Part shown: piece after piece, positions 33,533 through 42,186 of the stretch
Layout of the letters: each line of letters opens with the position of its first letter
How positions within the stretch are numbered: the stretch's first letter is position 1
Assembly: GCF_003481825.1 (NCBI RefSeq)
Contig: NZ_QULW01000012.1
Location: forward strand, 1-64,000
Direction of reading: 5' to 3'
Source: Clostridium sp. OM02-18AC
GTDB taxonomy: Bacteria; Bacillota; Clostridia; Lachnospirales; Lachnospiraceae
Length of the DNA stretch: 64,000 nt
Made by a program: the position numbers and the translations under genes
The notes under the pieces: model-generated
The model's database searches: none
What the model saw: only the letters and a program-made list of their open reading frames with translations
What the model was told of the DNA's origin: nothing

Positions 33533-34777
33533 ATGATCATTAAGAATGTACAGATTTACACAGAAAACCAAACATTTATGCCGGGGGATATTGTAATAGA
33601 AGGAGACCGGATAAAACAGATTATTCCCGAGGCAGAGTCTGCTTCAAGACAGGATGGAGAAATGGACGATACGATCATCGACGGACAGGGTGCCTACGCG
33701 ATTCCCGGACTCATTGACCTTCATTTTCATGGCTGTATGGGAGCGGATGTCTGTGACGGAACTGAGGAAGCATTGCAAACCATTGCCCGGTATGAGGCTT
33801 CGGTGGGCGTGACAGCGATCGCACCGGCTACCATGACGCTTCCGGTGGAGGAACTGGAGCAAATCCTTCGAAACGCAGCAGCATATAAACGGAAGCAGGA
33901 AGTGCAAAAACGGCAGAGAGTTTGTGTCAAAACGGGCGAAAATGGAGAAGGTGTAGAAGTCACGGAAACTGCAGAAGTCACGGAAGCAGATCTGCTTGGC
34001 ATCAATATGGAAGGTCCTTTCATCAGTCCGGTGAAAAAAGGTGCACAGGATGAGAAAAATATTATTCCGTGCGATGTGGAGATTGCGAAACGTTTTCTTA
34101 CGGCATCCGAAGGACTGGTGAAGTTTATCGGAATTGCACCGGAAGAAAGTGAAAAATCGGTGGAGTTCATTGAACAAATGAAAGACTCTGTGGATATTTC
34201 CCTGGCGCACACCAATGCCGATTACGATACGGCGATGGCAGCATTTCAGGCTGGTGCGAATCATGCAGTGCATCTGTATAACGCCATGCCGCCGTTTACG
34301 CACCGGGCGCCGGGCGTGGTGGGCGCCGTGGCAGACAGTAAGCATGTGATGGTGGAAATCATCTGTGATAATGTCCACATTCATCCGTCTGTGGTGCGTG
34401 CAACGTTCGCCATGATGGGAGCTGACCGCATGATCCTGATCAGTGACAGCATGCGCGCTACGGGCATGCCGGACGGTACCTATACGCTGGGCGGACTGGA
34501 CGTCCAGGTGCATGGAAACCATGCGACTCTGGTAGATGGCGGTGCGCTGGCTGGCTCCGTGACAAATCTGATGGACTGCATGCGCACCGTTGTGAAGGTG
34601 ATGGGCATTCCGCTTGAGACGGCAGTAGCCTGTGCAACGGCAAATCCGGCAAAGTGTCTGGGCGTGTATGATATATATGGTTCGATATCAGAAGGGAAAA
34701 AAGCAGATATTGTGCTGCTTCAGGAAAATATGGACCTTAGCATGGTTATTAAGGATGGATCTGTGATTTGTAAATAG
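33533..34777 (+). CDS. nagA: N-acetylglucosamine-6-phosphate deacetylase
   Basis: About 414 residues of an amidohydrolase-fold enzyme that makes glucosamine 6-phosphate. The metal-site HFHG of GLIDLHFHGCMG, the substrate-site HLYNAM, and SDSMRATG with its catalytic Asp are present. ATG 33533 follows a GGGGG stretch; a longer frame from 33491 overlaps the promoter and is rejected. Divergent nagB supplies the next step. No PTS gene for N-acetylglucosamine is nearby. Confidence 0.95.
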   Translation: MIIKNVQIYTENQTFMPGDIVIEGDRIKQIIPEAESASRQDGEMDDTIIDGQGAYAIPGLIDLHFHGCMGADVCDGTEEALQTIARYEASVGVTAIAPATMTLPVEELEQILRNAAAYKRKQEVQKRQRVCVKTGENGEGVEVTETAEVTEADLLGINMEGPFISPVKKGAQDEKNIIPCDVEIAKRFLTASEGLVKFIGIAPEESEKSVEFIEQMKDSVDISLAHTNADYDTAMAAFQAGANHAVHLYNAMPPFTHRAPGVVGAVADSKHVMVEIICDNVHIHPSVVRATFAMMGADRMILISDSMRATGMPDGTYTLGGLDVQVHGNHATLVDGGALAGSVTNLMDCMRTVVKVMGIPLETAVACATANPAKCLGVYDIYGSISEGKKADIVLLQENMDLSMVIKDGSVICK

Positions 34778-34835
34778 TTCGCAGGAACACGTAGAAAATG
34801 CGAAGAGGGCCGAAGAAATCACGCAGAAACTACGA

Positions 34836-34938
34836 AGAAAACCCAAAGAAAACCAAAAGAAAACCCAAAGAAAACCCAAAGAAAACCCAAAGAAAACCCG
34901 AAATATCCGACGAAACTTGCCGGATATTTCGGGTTTTT
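34836..34938 (+). terminator. AAACCCAAAG tandem tract ending in the nagA terminator
   Basis: An 11-nt unit (aaaacccaaag) is repeated about six times at 34836-34898. It runs directly into AAACCCGAAATATCCG, which pairs with CGGATATTTCGGGTTT (34894-34936) and ends in TTTTT. The repeat unit resembles the 5' arm of the stem, so it may have expanded from it. Confidence 0.85.
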
Positions 34939-34974
34939 GCTCAGTGATTTGTGGTCTGCAATTCTGGTCTGATA

Positions 34975-35571
34975 TCAGCCCAGTTTCGTGCGATACAGTT
35001 CCCACGCAATATGCGCACTTTCCTCCAGCTCTTCCAGACAGTAAAATGCATCCATAATGGATTTGCCCGGAACAACGGGACCGTGTGCTTTCAGAAGATA
35101 GCCATCGCTGGCAGCAGCGCGTTCGCGGAATGCGGCAAAGAGTTCCTGGGAACCTGGTTTTTCGTATGGAATCATGCCGACTGTGCCCAGTTTCATTTTC
35201 AGATAAGGTGTGTGATCCGGAATGCAGTCGGTTTCATTTAAATCCGGGACGAAACTCCACAGAATGGAATAGGGACTGTGCGTATGAATGACTGCCTTGA
35301 TATCTGGTGATTTTGCAAAAAGAGCCAGATGCAGCGGCCATTCCTTACTCGGTTTTCTTCCTGCTACGTGTGTGCCATCCGGAAGCAGGACGGAAAAATC
35401 GTCTTTGGTCAGCGTGCCAAAGCAGGTTCCGCTGGCGCTGACATAAATTTTCCCATCATGATAGAAACTCATATTGGCGGAAGAACCGGAAGTTTTTCCC
35501 CGCTCAAAAAGGCTGTGTGCTGCCCACACGGCGTCCTCTAATTTCTGTTCTAATTCCTGTTCTGTATTCAT
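34975..35571 (-). CDS. otnC: Class II aldolase-family 3-oxo-tetronate 4-phosphate decarboxylase
   Basis: About 198 residues. The zinc-binding HTHSPYS loop and the terminal LLKAHGPVV His are those of the class II aldolase/adducin family. Adjacent to otnK, it is best called OtnC, which decarboxylates 3-oxo-tetronate 4-phosphate to dihydroxyacetone phosphate. L-fuculose-phosphate-aldolase-like function is the alternative. ATG 35571 is chosen since GGAGG lies 8 nt upstream; ATG 35586 overlaps that site. Confidence 0.82.
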   Translation of the reverse strand: MNTEQELEQKLEDAVWAAHSLFERGKTSGSSANMSFYHDGKIYVSASGTCFGTLTKDDFSVLLPDGTHVAGRKPSKEWPLHLALFAKSPDIKAVIHTHSPYSILWSFVPDLNETDCIPDHTPYLKMKLGTVGMIPYEKPGSQELFAAFRERAAASDGYLLKAHGPVVPGKSIMDAFYCLEELEESAHIAWELYRTKLG

Positions 35572-35589
35572 AAACAATGCCTCCATAAA

Positions 35590-36831
35590 TTATTTTTCTT
35601 TTGTCATGGCAAGGGCACGGGAGAAGAAATCCTCCTGTCCAAAGTTTCCGCTTTTCAATACCAGGCGAATGTCGGAACGTGTTGCCGGGATCATGACCGG
35701 GACACCCGGGGCAATGCTTTCTCCAATCTGGTAAGAGGAGAAATGAAGTCCTTTTGTGATGGCACCGGAGGTTTCGCCGCCGGCAGAAATGATGCGGGTA
35801 TAACCATGTTCAACTGCTTTTTGTGCCAGATTGGCGGAAGTCTGTTCCAGCAATGCGGCAATCTTTTCGGTCCCGAGTTCCTGATATTTGCGGATTTTGT
35901 CCGGGGTATCAGAACTGTATACAAGAACAGCCTGATCCTTCGTTGTGTGCTGCTCGATAAATTCCCAGATTTGATCCAGGGTTTGTGTGCCGTTTAAAAG
36001 GGCGAGCGGATCCATGCGTACGGATGGCATGTTTTGTGCCTGATAGTCAGCAATCTGCGCAAGCGTCATTTTGGAACAGCTGCCTGCGATCAGGATGGCT
36101 TTGCCTGGAACGGCTGTCTGCGGAATTTGTCCGGATTTCTCGGAAGCCGGGATTAAACATTCTGCCAGTGGTTTTAAAAGTCCGCTGCCTCCGGACAAAA
36201 ACGGCAGATGACCAAACTGCCGGGCGATAAATGTGCCGTCCTCATCGGTTTCGTAATCAGGAATCAGGTAAAATGGTTCCGCATGTTCCGGCTCCGGCTC
36301 ATGCCACGCGGTGCCGCGTAAAAGAACCTGACACGGGTACTGGCTTTGCGGACGCATCAGTTCTGCAATCCGGCTGTCCCACATTGGCGTAAGCGGGTGA
36401 TCTTTCATGGGGCTTTCATTCAGCGGGACTCCGTTTACGAAAAGGTTTCCGTTACGGACGGTCCGTCCATTGACAGGCAGGGACGGGCACAGAAGGGAAT
36501 AGGAAGCGTGCATCTGCTTCATGAGTGCGTCACATACCGGTCCGATGTTGCCGTGCGGTGTGGAGTCGAAGGTGGAACAGTATTTAAAATAAAGGTGGGA
36601 GATTCCCTGATCCTGTAAAAATGCAGCGGCTTTTAAGCTGTCCGAAACTGCCTGTGCAGTTTCCTGTGTCCGGGATTTTAAGGCGATCACGATCGCCTGA
36701 ACCGGTTTTAAGTCGGCGGTGTCTTCTGGAATTCCGTTGTAGAGCTGTACGCTCATGCCGCCTTTTACAAGAAACGAAGCAGCATCGCTTGCTCCGGTGA
36801 AATCGTCTGCGATACATCCTAAGATGGCCAT
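35590..36831 (-). CDS. otnK: 3-oxo-tetronate kinase (DUF1537 family)
   Basis: 413 residues. The N-terminus LGCIADDFTGASDAASFL is the DUF1537 kinase signature (D-D-F-T-G), and the C-terminal nucleotide-binding domain contains ISAGGETSGAI. The family phosphorylates four-carbon acid sugars. GGAGG precedes ATG 36831 and otnC follows by 18 nt, so they form an operon. A sigma-54 type promoter lies about 140 bp upstream. Confidence 0.88.
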   Translation of the reverse strand: MAILGCIADDFTGASDAASFLVKGGMSVQLYNGIPEDTADLKPVQAIVIALKSRTQETAQAVSDSLKAAAFLQDQGISHLYFKYCSTFDSTPHGNIGPVCDALMKQMHASYSLLCPSLPVNGRTVRNGNLFVNGVPLNESPMKDHPLTPMWDSRIAELMRPQSQYPCQVLLRGTAWHEPEPEHAEPFYLIPDYETDEDGTFIARQFGHLPFLSGGSGLLKPLAECLIPASEKSGQIPQTAVPGKAILIAGSCSKMTLAQIADYQAQNMPSVRMDPLALLNGTQTLDQIWEFIEQHTTKDQAVLVYSSDTPDKIRKYQELGTEKIAALLEQTSANLAQKAVEHGYTRIISAGGETSGAITKGLHFSSYQIGESIAPGVPVMIPATRSDIRLVLKSGNFGQEDFFSRALAMTKEK

Positions 36832-36892
36832 ATAGAAACGTCCTCCTTACTGTAAAGGTTTGTAACTGTGATGATGCAAAACACCACAAAAT

Positions 36893-36925
36893 CCGTTGCT
36901 GTCTGCGCAGCGCGTGAACAGTAAC
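36893..36925. repeat. 32-bp dispersed palindrome, copy near otnK
   Basis: CCGTTGCTGTCTGCGC followed by AGCGCGTGAACAGTAAC. It is nearly identical to the units at 14206 and 14461 and forms an imperfect stem. Partial copies (AACAGTAAC preceded by TGCGTG, or by CATGTGTA) are seen at about 13845 and 29300. Confidence 0.75.
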
Positions 36926-36969
36926 AAATAGAATCGGGCAGAAATAAGATGCCTTATCTTATGATAAAT

Positions 36970-36985
36970 AGCAAAAATCATGCCA
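36970..36985 (-). promoter_or_regulatory. Sigma-54 promoter for otnK-otnC
   Basis: The minus strand reads TGGCATGATTTTTGCT: GG and GC are exactly 10 nt apart, and both match the -24/-12 consensus (TGGCAC-N5-TTGCW). The first 11 bases equal those of the promoter at 39551. The 553-bp gap 36832-37384 otherwise holds only repeats and activator sites. Confidence 0.8.
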
Positions 36986-37110
36986 GGTGGAATGAAAACG
37001 GCAGGAAAACCGAGTGAGTCTGACCAAAACCGCGGCTGCGTGAGGATTTGTGTATGAAAACAGAATAAAAAAATGGGCGAAAGGTGTCGGACGCAGCCTT
37101 GACAGTTCCT

Positions 37111-37177
37111 GTTGCAGTGTTGTAACATGAATTACAATTCATGCAATTTGAACGATTATGATGCAATATGCAATATG
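37111..37177. promoter_or_regulatory. Probable upstream activator sites for the sigma-54 regulator
   Basis: GTTGCAGTGTTGTAAC (37111-37126) is an inverted repeat, about 130 bp upstream of the otnK sigma-54 promoter. TGCAA-containing half-sites follow at 37153-37177 (TTCATGCAATTTGAA, ATGCAATATGCAATATG). The same TGCAA/TTGCA core recurs before the other sigma-54 promoter. Confidence 0.5.
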
Positions 37178-37187
37178 TAATATACCA

Positions 37188-37250
37188 GGGGCGAAAGTTC
37201 AGAAATCTGATGCAAGCTTGCTTGCAAGAGGATTTTTGAATTTGAGCCCC
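37188..37250. repeat. GGGGCGAAAGTT hairpin element, variant
   Basis: GGGGCGAAAGTTCAGAAATC pairs with GATTTTTGAATTTGAGCCCC (three mismatches over 20 bp) around a GC-rich loop. The start is identical to the elements at 17437 and 52235, but the apex is different. ATACCAGGG-type sequence flanks it at 37182 and again at 37346. Confidence 0.6.
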
Positions 37251-37384
37251 GCCAAAACATGAATAAGTAGCCATTTTTCGCAGAAAAATGAGCGGATTAT
37301 GAATGTTTTGAGGATTGTGGGAGCACGCAGTGCGAAACAATCCGGTATACCAGGGTCAAAATATACGGGAAGGTGGTTACCAAT

Positions 37385-39340
37385 ATGATACGTTTATTGT
37401 TTGTGGTTCCGTATCCGGAACTGATGGAACAGGTCAAGGAAGTGGTGGCAAAGCATCCGGAACATGAAAAAGTTGACGCGGACGTGCAGGCTCTTATCGT
37501 GGAAGAAATGCCGGATATTCCGGTCGGAGCTTACGATGCGATCATTGCCAGAGGCTACACGGCGCAGAAAACGATTGCGAAATATTCGGATACCACCCCA
37601 ACGATCCGGGTCCATATTTCCGGCTTCGATATTACGCGGGCGATTTATGAGTGCCGGGAAACCTATCATCCGAAGAAGATCGCGATCTGCGGATTTGAAG
37701 AAAATCTGTATGAGGCGGCCAGTATCTGTCAGATCCTGGGAGTTGAGGCGGAAATCTATGCTCCGATACGAAACCAGGATTTGCCAAAAGCGCTGGACCG
37801 GGCGATGCGGGAAGGCTGCGATGCGCTGATCGGCGGTTACTCAGCCAATATGCTTGCAAAGGAGCGCGGGCTGAATTCCGTTGTGATCCAGACGGGTACG
37901 GCGGCATTTGCGCAGGCATTGGATGAGGCGATCCATACGGTGGAACGTGTCCGCCAGGAGCGGGTGATCGCGCAGATGTATAAGACCGTCATTTATACTT
38001 CCGATGCCGGACTTCTTTACGTGGACCGCAGTGGCACAATTCAGGTGCGAAATCGCGTGGCGCGGCAGATGAATGGAAATGTCAGCATCAAGGGACGAAA
38101 GATTAAAGAAGGAATTCCGTGGCTGTATCCCTTATTCCAGAGTGTGATGAAGACCGGAAACGCAGAGACCCGGTTACTTGCCATTCCGGACACGAAGCTG
38201 ACGGTTTCCGTAAAATGTTCTCCGGTTATTGCAAACCAGGAATGTTCCGGTGCAGTATTTAATCTGACTGACGTGACCAAGATCCAGGAACTGGAAAGCC
38301 AGATCCGGCGAAAACTCAGTGAGCGGGGCCTGAAGGCGCGCTATACCTTTGAACATATCCTCCACAAGAGAAAGGTGATTGACCGGACGATTGAGATTGC
38401 CAAACGGTATGCGGCATCCGATTCGAACATCATCATTGTCGGAGAGACCGGAACCGGAAAAGAACTTTTTGCGCAGAGCATCCACAATGCCAGCAGCCGG
38501 AAAAATGGACCGTTTGTGGCAGTGAACTGTGCGGCACTTACGGAAAATCTGCTGGAAAGTGAACTGTTTGGTTATGTGGAAGGTGCGTTTACCGGAAGCA
38601 GCAAGGGCGGAAAAATGGGACTGTTTGAGCAGGCACACGGAGGAACATTGTTTCTGGATGAGGTGGAAGAGGTTTCGATGGCGATCCAGACCAAGCTTCT
38701 TCGCGTGCTGCAGGAACGGCAGGTGCGCAGGATCGGCGATGACAAAGTCATCGATATCGATGTGCGCATCATTTCTGCTACTAATAAAAGCATTCAGAAA
38801 ATGGCAGAGGCAGGAACGTTTCGAAAAGATCTGGTCTACCGTCTGGATGTGCTCCGCCTGTTTTTGCCGCCGCTTCGAGAGCGGGAAAATGATGTGGAAC
38901 TGCTGTTTGTGAATCAGCTTCAGGGAATGGAAAAGAACATTGATCAGGAACCATTAAAAATTGAAGACGGGGTATTTCCGCTGCTGCACCAGTATCCGTT
39001 TGGCGGAAACATCCGCGAACTGCGAAACATTGCAGAGCGGGTCTATGTCCTTCATGAGGGCAGCACGATCCATGTGCAGGATATGCAGGAGGCGCTGTAT
39101 CCGGCAGATCTGGCGCCGGAACCGCAGAAGCAGAATGGGGCAAAAAACGGAAATTCCGTTTTAGTGGAAGCGGGAGTGCAAAAGACTTCTGCGCAGATTT
39201 TGCCTGGGGAGGAAGAACGCATTCGTCAGGCTTTGCGGCTTAGCGGCGGAAATAAGGGAAAAGCTGCAGCTATGCTGGAAATCGACCGGTCTACGTTGTG
39301 GCGGAAAATGAAAAAATACGGAATCGCGGATGAACGATAG
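37385..39340 (+). CDS. PrpR-type sigma-54-dependent transcriptional activator
   Basis: About 651 residues. An N-terminal PrpR_N ligand-binding domain (about 1-170) is followed by a PAS-like region (about 205-300) and an AAA+ domain: Walker A GETGTGKE, GAFTGS loop in place of GAFTGA, Walker B GGTLFLDEVEEV. A Fis-type HTH (GNKGKAAAMLEIDRSTLWRK) ends it. ATG 37385 follows GGAAGG. It lies between two gene sets with matching sigma-54 promoters, so it very likely controls both in response to an acid-sugar metabolite. Confidence 0.92.
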   Translation: MIRLLFVVPYPELMEQVKEVVAKHPEHEKVDADVQALIVEEMPDIPVGAYDAIIARGYTAQKTIAKYSDTTPTIRVHISGFDITRAIYECRETYHPKKIAICGFEENLYEAASICQILGVEAEIYAPIRNQDLPKALDRAMREGCDALIGGYSANMLAKERGLNSVVIQTGTAAFAQALDEAIHTVERVRQERVIAQMYKTVIYTSDAGLLYVDRSGTIQVRNRVARQMNGNVSIKGRKIKEGIPWLYPLFQSVMKTGNAETRLLAIPDTKLTVSVKCSPVIANQECSGAVFNLTDVTKIQELESQIRRKLSERGLKARYTFEHILHKRKVIDRTIEIAKRYAASDSNIIIVGETGTGKELFAQSIHNASSRKNGPFVAVNCAALTENLLESELFGYVEGAFTGSSKGGKMGLFEQAHGGTLFLDEVEEVSMAIQTKLLRVLQERQVRRIGDDKVIDIDVRIISATNKSIQKMAEAGTFRKDLVYRLDVLRLFLPPLRERENDVELLFVNQLQGMEKNIDQEPLKIEDGVFPLLHQYPFGGNIRELRNIAERVYVLHEGSTIHVQDMQEALYPADLAPEPQKQNGAKNGNSVLVEAGVQKTSAQILPGEEERIRQALRLSGGNKGKAAAMLEIDRSTLWRKMKKYGIADER

Positions 39341-39348
39341 AAAAATGA

Positions 39349-39399
39349 TGCAATACAACGCATAGTGTTGCAAATAACAATAAAAATGCAATGTTTGCA
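39349..39399 (+). promoter_or_regulatory. Probable activator sites for the GntP operon
   Basis: TGCAATAC-N8-GTGTTGCA (39349-39372) and TGCAATGTTTGCA (39387-39399) are two palindromes with the same TGCAA core, 150-200 bp upstream of the sigma-54 promoter, the usual distance for an enhancer binding protein. Confidence 0.55.
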
Positions 39400-39550
39400 A
39401 TAGACGGATGCGACCGATGGGAAAGAAAAAATGGGGAGGAAATAGAAAATTTTCATCCCCGTTTTTCTTTTCATTGCAGATCGAAAAGGCGCGTAAACAG
39501 TACGTTTGTGGAATTATTTTTCGTAATTGATAAAATATTCAGGAAAAAGT

Positions 39551-39566
39551 TGGCATGATTTGTGCT
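39551..39566 (+). promoter_or_regulatory. Sigma-54 promoter for the GntP-dehydrogenase operon
   Basis: TGGCATGATTTGTGCT has GG (39552-39553) and GC (39564-39565) 10 nt apart. It is close to the minus-strand promoter at 36985. Transcription would start near 39577, about 43 nt before ATG 39620. Confidence 0.8.
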
Positions 39567-39619
39567 TTAAAGATGGTCAAAGCATTATGGCATACAAAAT
39601 AACAAAGGGGGTTACATTT

Positions 39620-40945
39620 ATGTCAACATCGTATGTACTTATTGTTTTTGTAATCGCTATTGCGTTGATGATCTTTTTGATCTCAAAATGCAGAGTGAAT
39701 GCAGCATTTGGTATCCTGATTGCAGCACTGGTTCTCGCCATTGCGTTAAAGACACCGTGGCAGGATATTGAAAGCACCATCAATGGTGGTTTTTCGGGAA
39801 CCATTAAGAGTGTAGCAATCGTAATTTTCCTTGGATGTGCTATGGGCACCGTGTTGGAAAAGACCGGTGCAGCAGTCCGCATTACAAAATGGGCGATCGA
39901 CCTGTTTGGTGACAAGAACATCATCTGGGCCATCGCACTGAGTTCTGCAATCCTTGGTATTCCGATTTTTGCAGATACCGTAGTGATCCTGCTGATCCCG
40001 ATTGTATCCCTGTTAGCAGTAAAGTCCAAAAAATCCATGATGAGTTTTGGTACAGTACTTTACAGTGGAGCGCTGATAACCGCTTCTCTGGTACCGCCGA
40101 CACCTGGTCCGGTTTCTGCAGCAGCATTATTAAATGTTCCGTTAGGACAGGCAATCCTCTGGGGTATTATTGTTGCAATCCCGAGCGTTATTGCAGCTGT
40201 TTTCTATTGTAAGACATTAAAGACACCGGTTGCGCCGAAGGAAGAGTTCCTGAAGGCAGCGGCAGAAAGCGAAGGACAGGAGCTTCCGTCCCTGTCAAAA
40301 TCCATGTTGCCGATCGTGCTTCCGCTGGTTCTGATCCTGTTAAATACCGTTGCATCGGTTCTTATTCCGGAAACTCCGGTTGCAAACTTCCTGGCCTTTA
40401 TCGGAAGCCCGTTAGCAGCACTGTTTAGCGGATGTATCAGTTCCCTGCTCCTGTGCGGTAAAGAGTGGAAAACCAAGAAAGTCTTAAATGACTGGGTAAA
40501 TGAAGGTATCACCGCAGCAGCAATGCCGATCATCGTAACCGGTATGGGCGGTGCACTGGCTGTATTTGTAAAGAATGCAGGCGTTGCAGACAAGATCGCA
40601 GAGATCGTTATGCAGTCTTCATTCCCGGCAATCCTGATCCCGATCATCATCGCAGCACTGATCCATGTTGTTACCGGTTCCAACTCACTGGGTGTTATGA
40701 CTGCAGCAGCACTGGTTGAGCCGATGCTTGCAACGCTGGGAATCTCTCCGGTTGCAGCTTTCCTGGCATGTGGTACTGGCGCCCTGATGTTCAAACATGC
40801 AAACTCTTCCGGTTTCTGGGTAACCGTTTCCATGTCCAACATGGATGTGAACCAGGGTATCCGTGCAGTCGGTGGTGCATCTACCGTAGCAGGATTTACC
40901 GGAGCAGTCATCACCTGTATTTTAGTTGCCCTGCATGTGATCTAA
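39620..40945 (+). CDS. GntP-family acid-sugar permease
   Basis: About 441 residues with 12-14 hydrophobic helices. GntP signatures include GGFSGTIKS, ILGIPIFADT and ASLVPPTPGPVSAA. ATG 39620 follows AAAGGGGG. The sigma-54 promoter and PrpR-type activator upstream, and otnK/otnC on the other side, indicate uptake of a tetronate or similar aldonate (inference). It is the first gene of a probable three-gene operon. Confidence 0.9.
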   Translation: MSTSYVLIVFVIAIALMIFLISKCRVNAAFGILIAALVLAIALKTPWQDIESTINGGFSGTIKSVAIVIFLGCAMGTVLEKTGAAVRITKWAIDLFGDKNIIWAIALSSAILGIPIFADTVVILLIPIVSLLAVKSKKSMMSFGTVLYSGALITASLVPPTPGPVSAAALLNVPLGQAILWGIIVAIPSVIAAVFYCKTLKTPVAPKEEFLKAAAESEGQELPSLSKSMLPIVLPLVLILLNTVASVLIPETPVANFLAFIGSPLAALFSGCISSLLLCGKEWKTKKVLNDWVNEGITAAAMPIIVTGMGGALAVFVKNAGVADKIAEIVMQSSFPAILIPIIIAALIHVVTGSNSLGVMTAAALVEPMLATLGISPVAAFLACGTGALMFKHANSSGFWVTVSMSNMDVNQGIRAVGGASTVAGFTGAVITCILVALHVI

Positions 40946-41089
40946 TGGTATTACATGGGAAAATGTATTACATAAGGTAGCAATGCTGTGTCTTGTCGGC
41001 TGTTTACGGAAGATGCGATGAGACGCAGCGGCACATTTGAGATTCATTAGTCTGTCGAAAACAAAAAATGACGAAAAGGAGAAGCAGTT

Positions 41090-42079
41090 ATGGAAAAATT
41101 TGTGACAAGAGCAGCAAGACTGAATAAAGCCTATGACATCGAACTGATTGAGCGTGAACTGGAATGCGGCGAGGATGACATCATCGTAAAGAACCATATG
41201 ATGGGAATTTGCGGATCAGATAAGAGCTTTTACCGGGGCTTTATGCCGCCGCAGACTGCAGAGTTCCGCCAGCCGCCGGAATTTCCATTCCTGCTTGGAC
41301 ATGAGAGCGGCGGTACGGTTGTTGCTGTCGGAAGCCGTGTCAGCGATTATAAGGTTGGCGATCAGGTTATGGCATTTGGCTGGAACAACAACTTTGCAGA
41401 CTACTTTAAGTCCAAAGCGTTTCAGCTGCAGCCAGTTCCGGAAGGACTGGATATGGATATTGCGGCACTCGGAGAGCCGACCGCCTGTGCCATGTACTCC
41501 GGATTAAATACCGGTGTCCAGCTGGGTGATACCGTTGTGGTTATGGGCGGCGGTTACGCCGGACAGATCATTGCCCAGTGTTCTAAATTAAAAGGAGCTT
41601 ACCAGGTGATCGTGGTGGATGTGCTGGAAGGCAAACTGAATCTGGCAAAATCACTCGGTGCGGATATCGTGATCAACTCCAAAGAAGAAGATCCGGTTGC
41701 AAAGGTGAAAGCCCTGACTGGCGGCAAAGGTGCGGATGTGGTTGTTGAGGCAGCCGGAACCGCAGAATCCTTCAATGCAGCCAGCGCGATGATCAAACAT
41801 AATGGCAAATTTGTATTTTACAGCTGGGTAACGACTCCGATCACGTTAAACATCAGCCGCTGGCATGATGACGGACTGGAGTTTGTGAATACCTGCCTGG
41901 TTCATCATACCTGGCAGCAGAGATATGTGTGGGTACCGGAAACCATGCGCCCGATCATTCAGGGAAGCGTAAAGATCAAACCGCTCATTACCAATGAGTT
42001 TAAGCTGGCTGATATCAAGGCGGGATTTGATCTGGCCGATAAGGATGATGCAGCGATCAAGATTGTGTTCCGCCCATAA
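41090..42079 (+). CDS. Zinc-type alcohol/polyol dehydrogenase (MDR superfamily)
   Basis: 329 residues. Catalytic zinc ligands are visible: Cys in GICGSDK and His-Glu in LGHESGG. The Rossmann motif is VVMGGGYAGQIIAQ. The structural-zinc cysteine loop of classical dehydrogenases is missing; the protein goes directly to the FGWNNNFADY segment. ATG 41090 follows AAAAGGAG. In tetronate pathways a LtnD/DenD-type dehydrogenase normally makes the 3-oxo acid; none is seen here, so this enzyme may fill that role. Confidence 0.85.
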   Translation: MEKFVTRAARLNKAYDIELIERELECGEDDIIVKNHMMGICGSDKSFYRGFMPPQTAEFRQPPEFPFLLGHESGGTVVAVGSRVSDYKVGDQVMAFGWNNNFADYFKSKAFQLQPVPEGLDMDIAALGEPTACAMYSGLNTGVQLGDTVVVMGGGYAGQIIAQCSKLKGAYQVIVVDVLEGKLNLAKSLGADIVINSKEEDPVAKVKALTGGKGADVVVEAAGTAESFNAASAMIKHNGKFVFYSWVTTPITLNISRWHDDGLEFVNTCLVHHTWQQRYVWVPETMRPIIQGSVKIKPLITNEFKLADIKAGFDLADKDDAAIKIVFRP

Positions 42080-42186
42080 TACAGGATTCATGGAAGTAAA
42101 GATTCCCCCCAAATAAGCGTGTGGGTAACTGGAAAAGAACAAAACCGTACGCATGTGGAAAATAGAGGATAAGGAGTGATGTTGTT

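Noticed and set aside
33644..34522. 292-codon minus-strand frame opposite nagA
   Set aside because: nagA carries all catalytic motifs on the + strand; the antisense frame is His/Arg/Phe-rich without a start signal.
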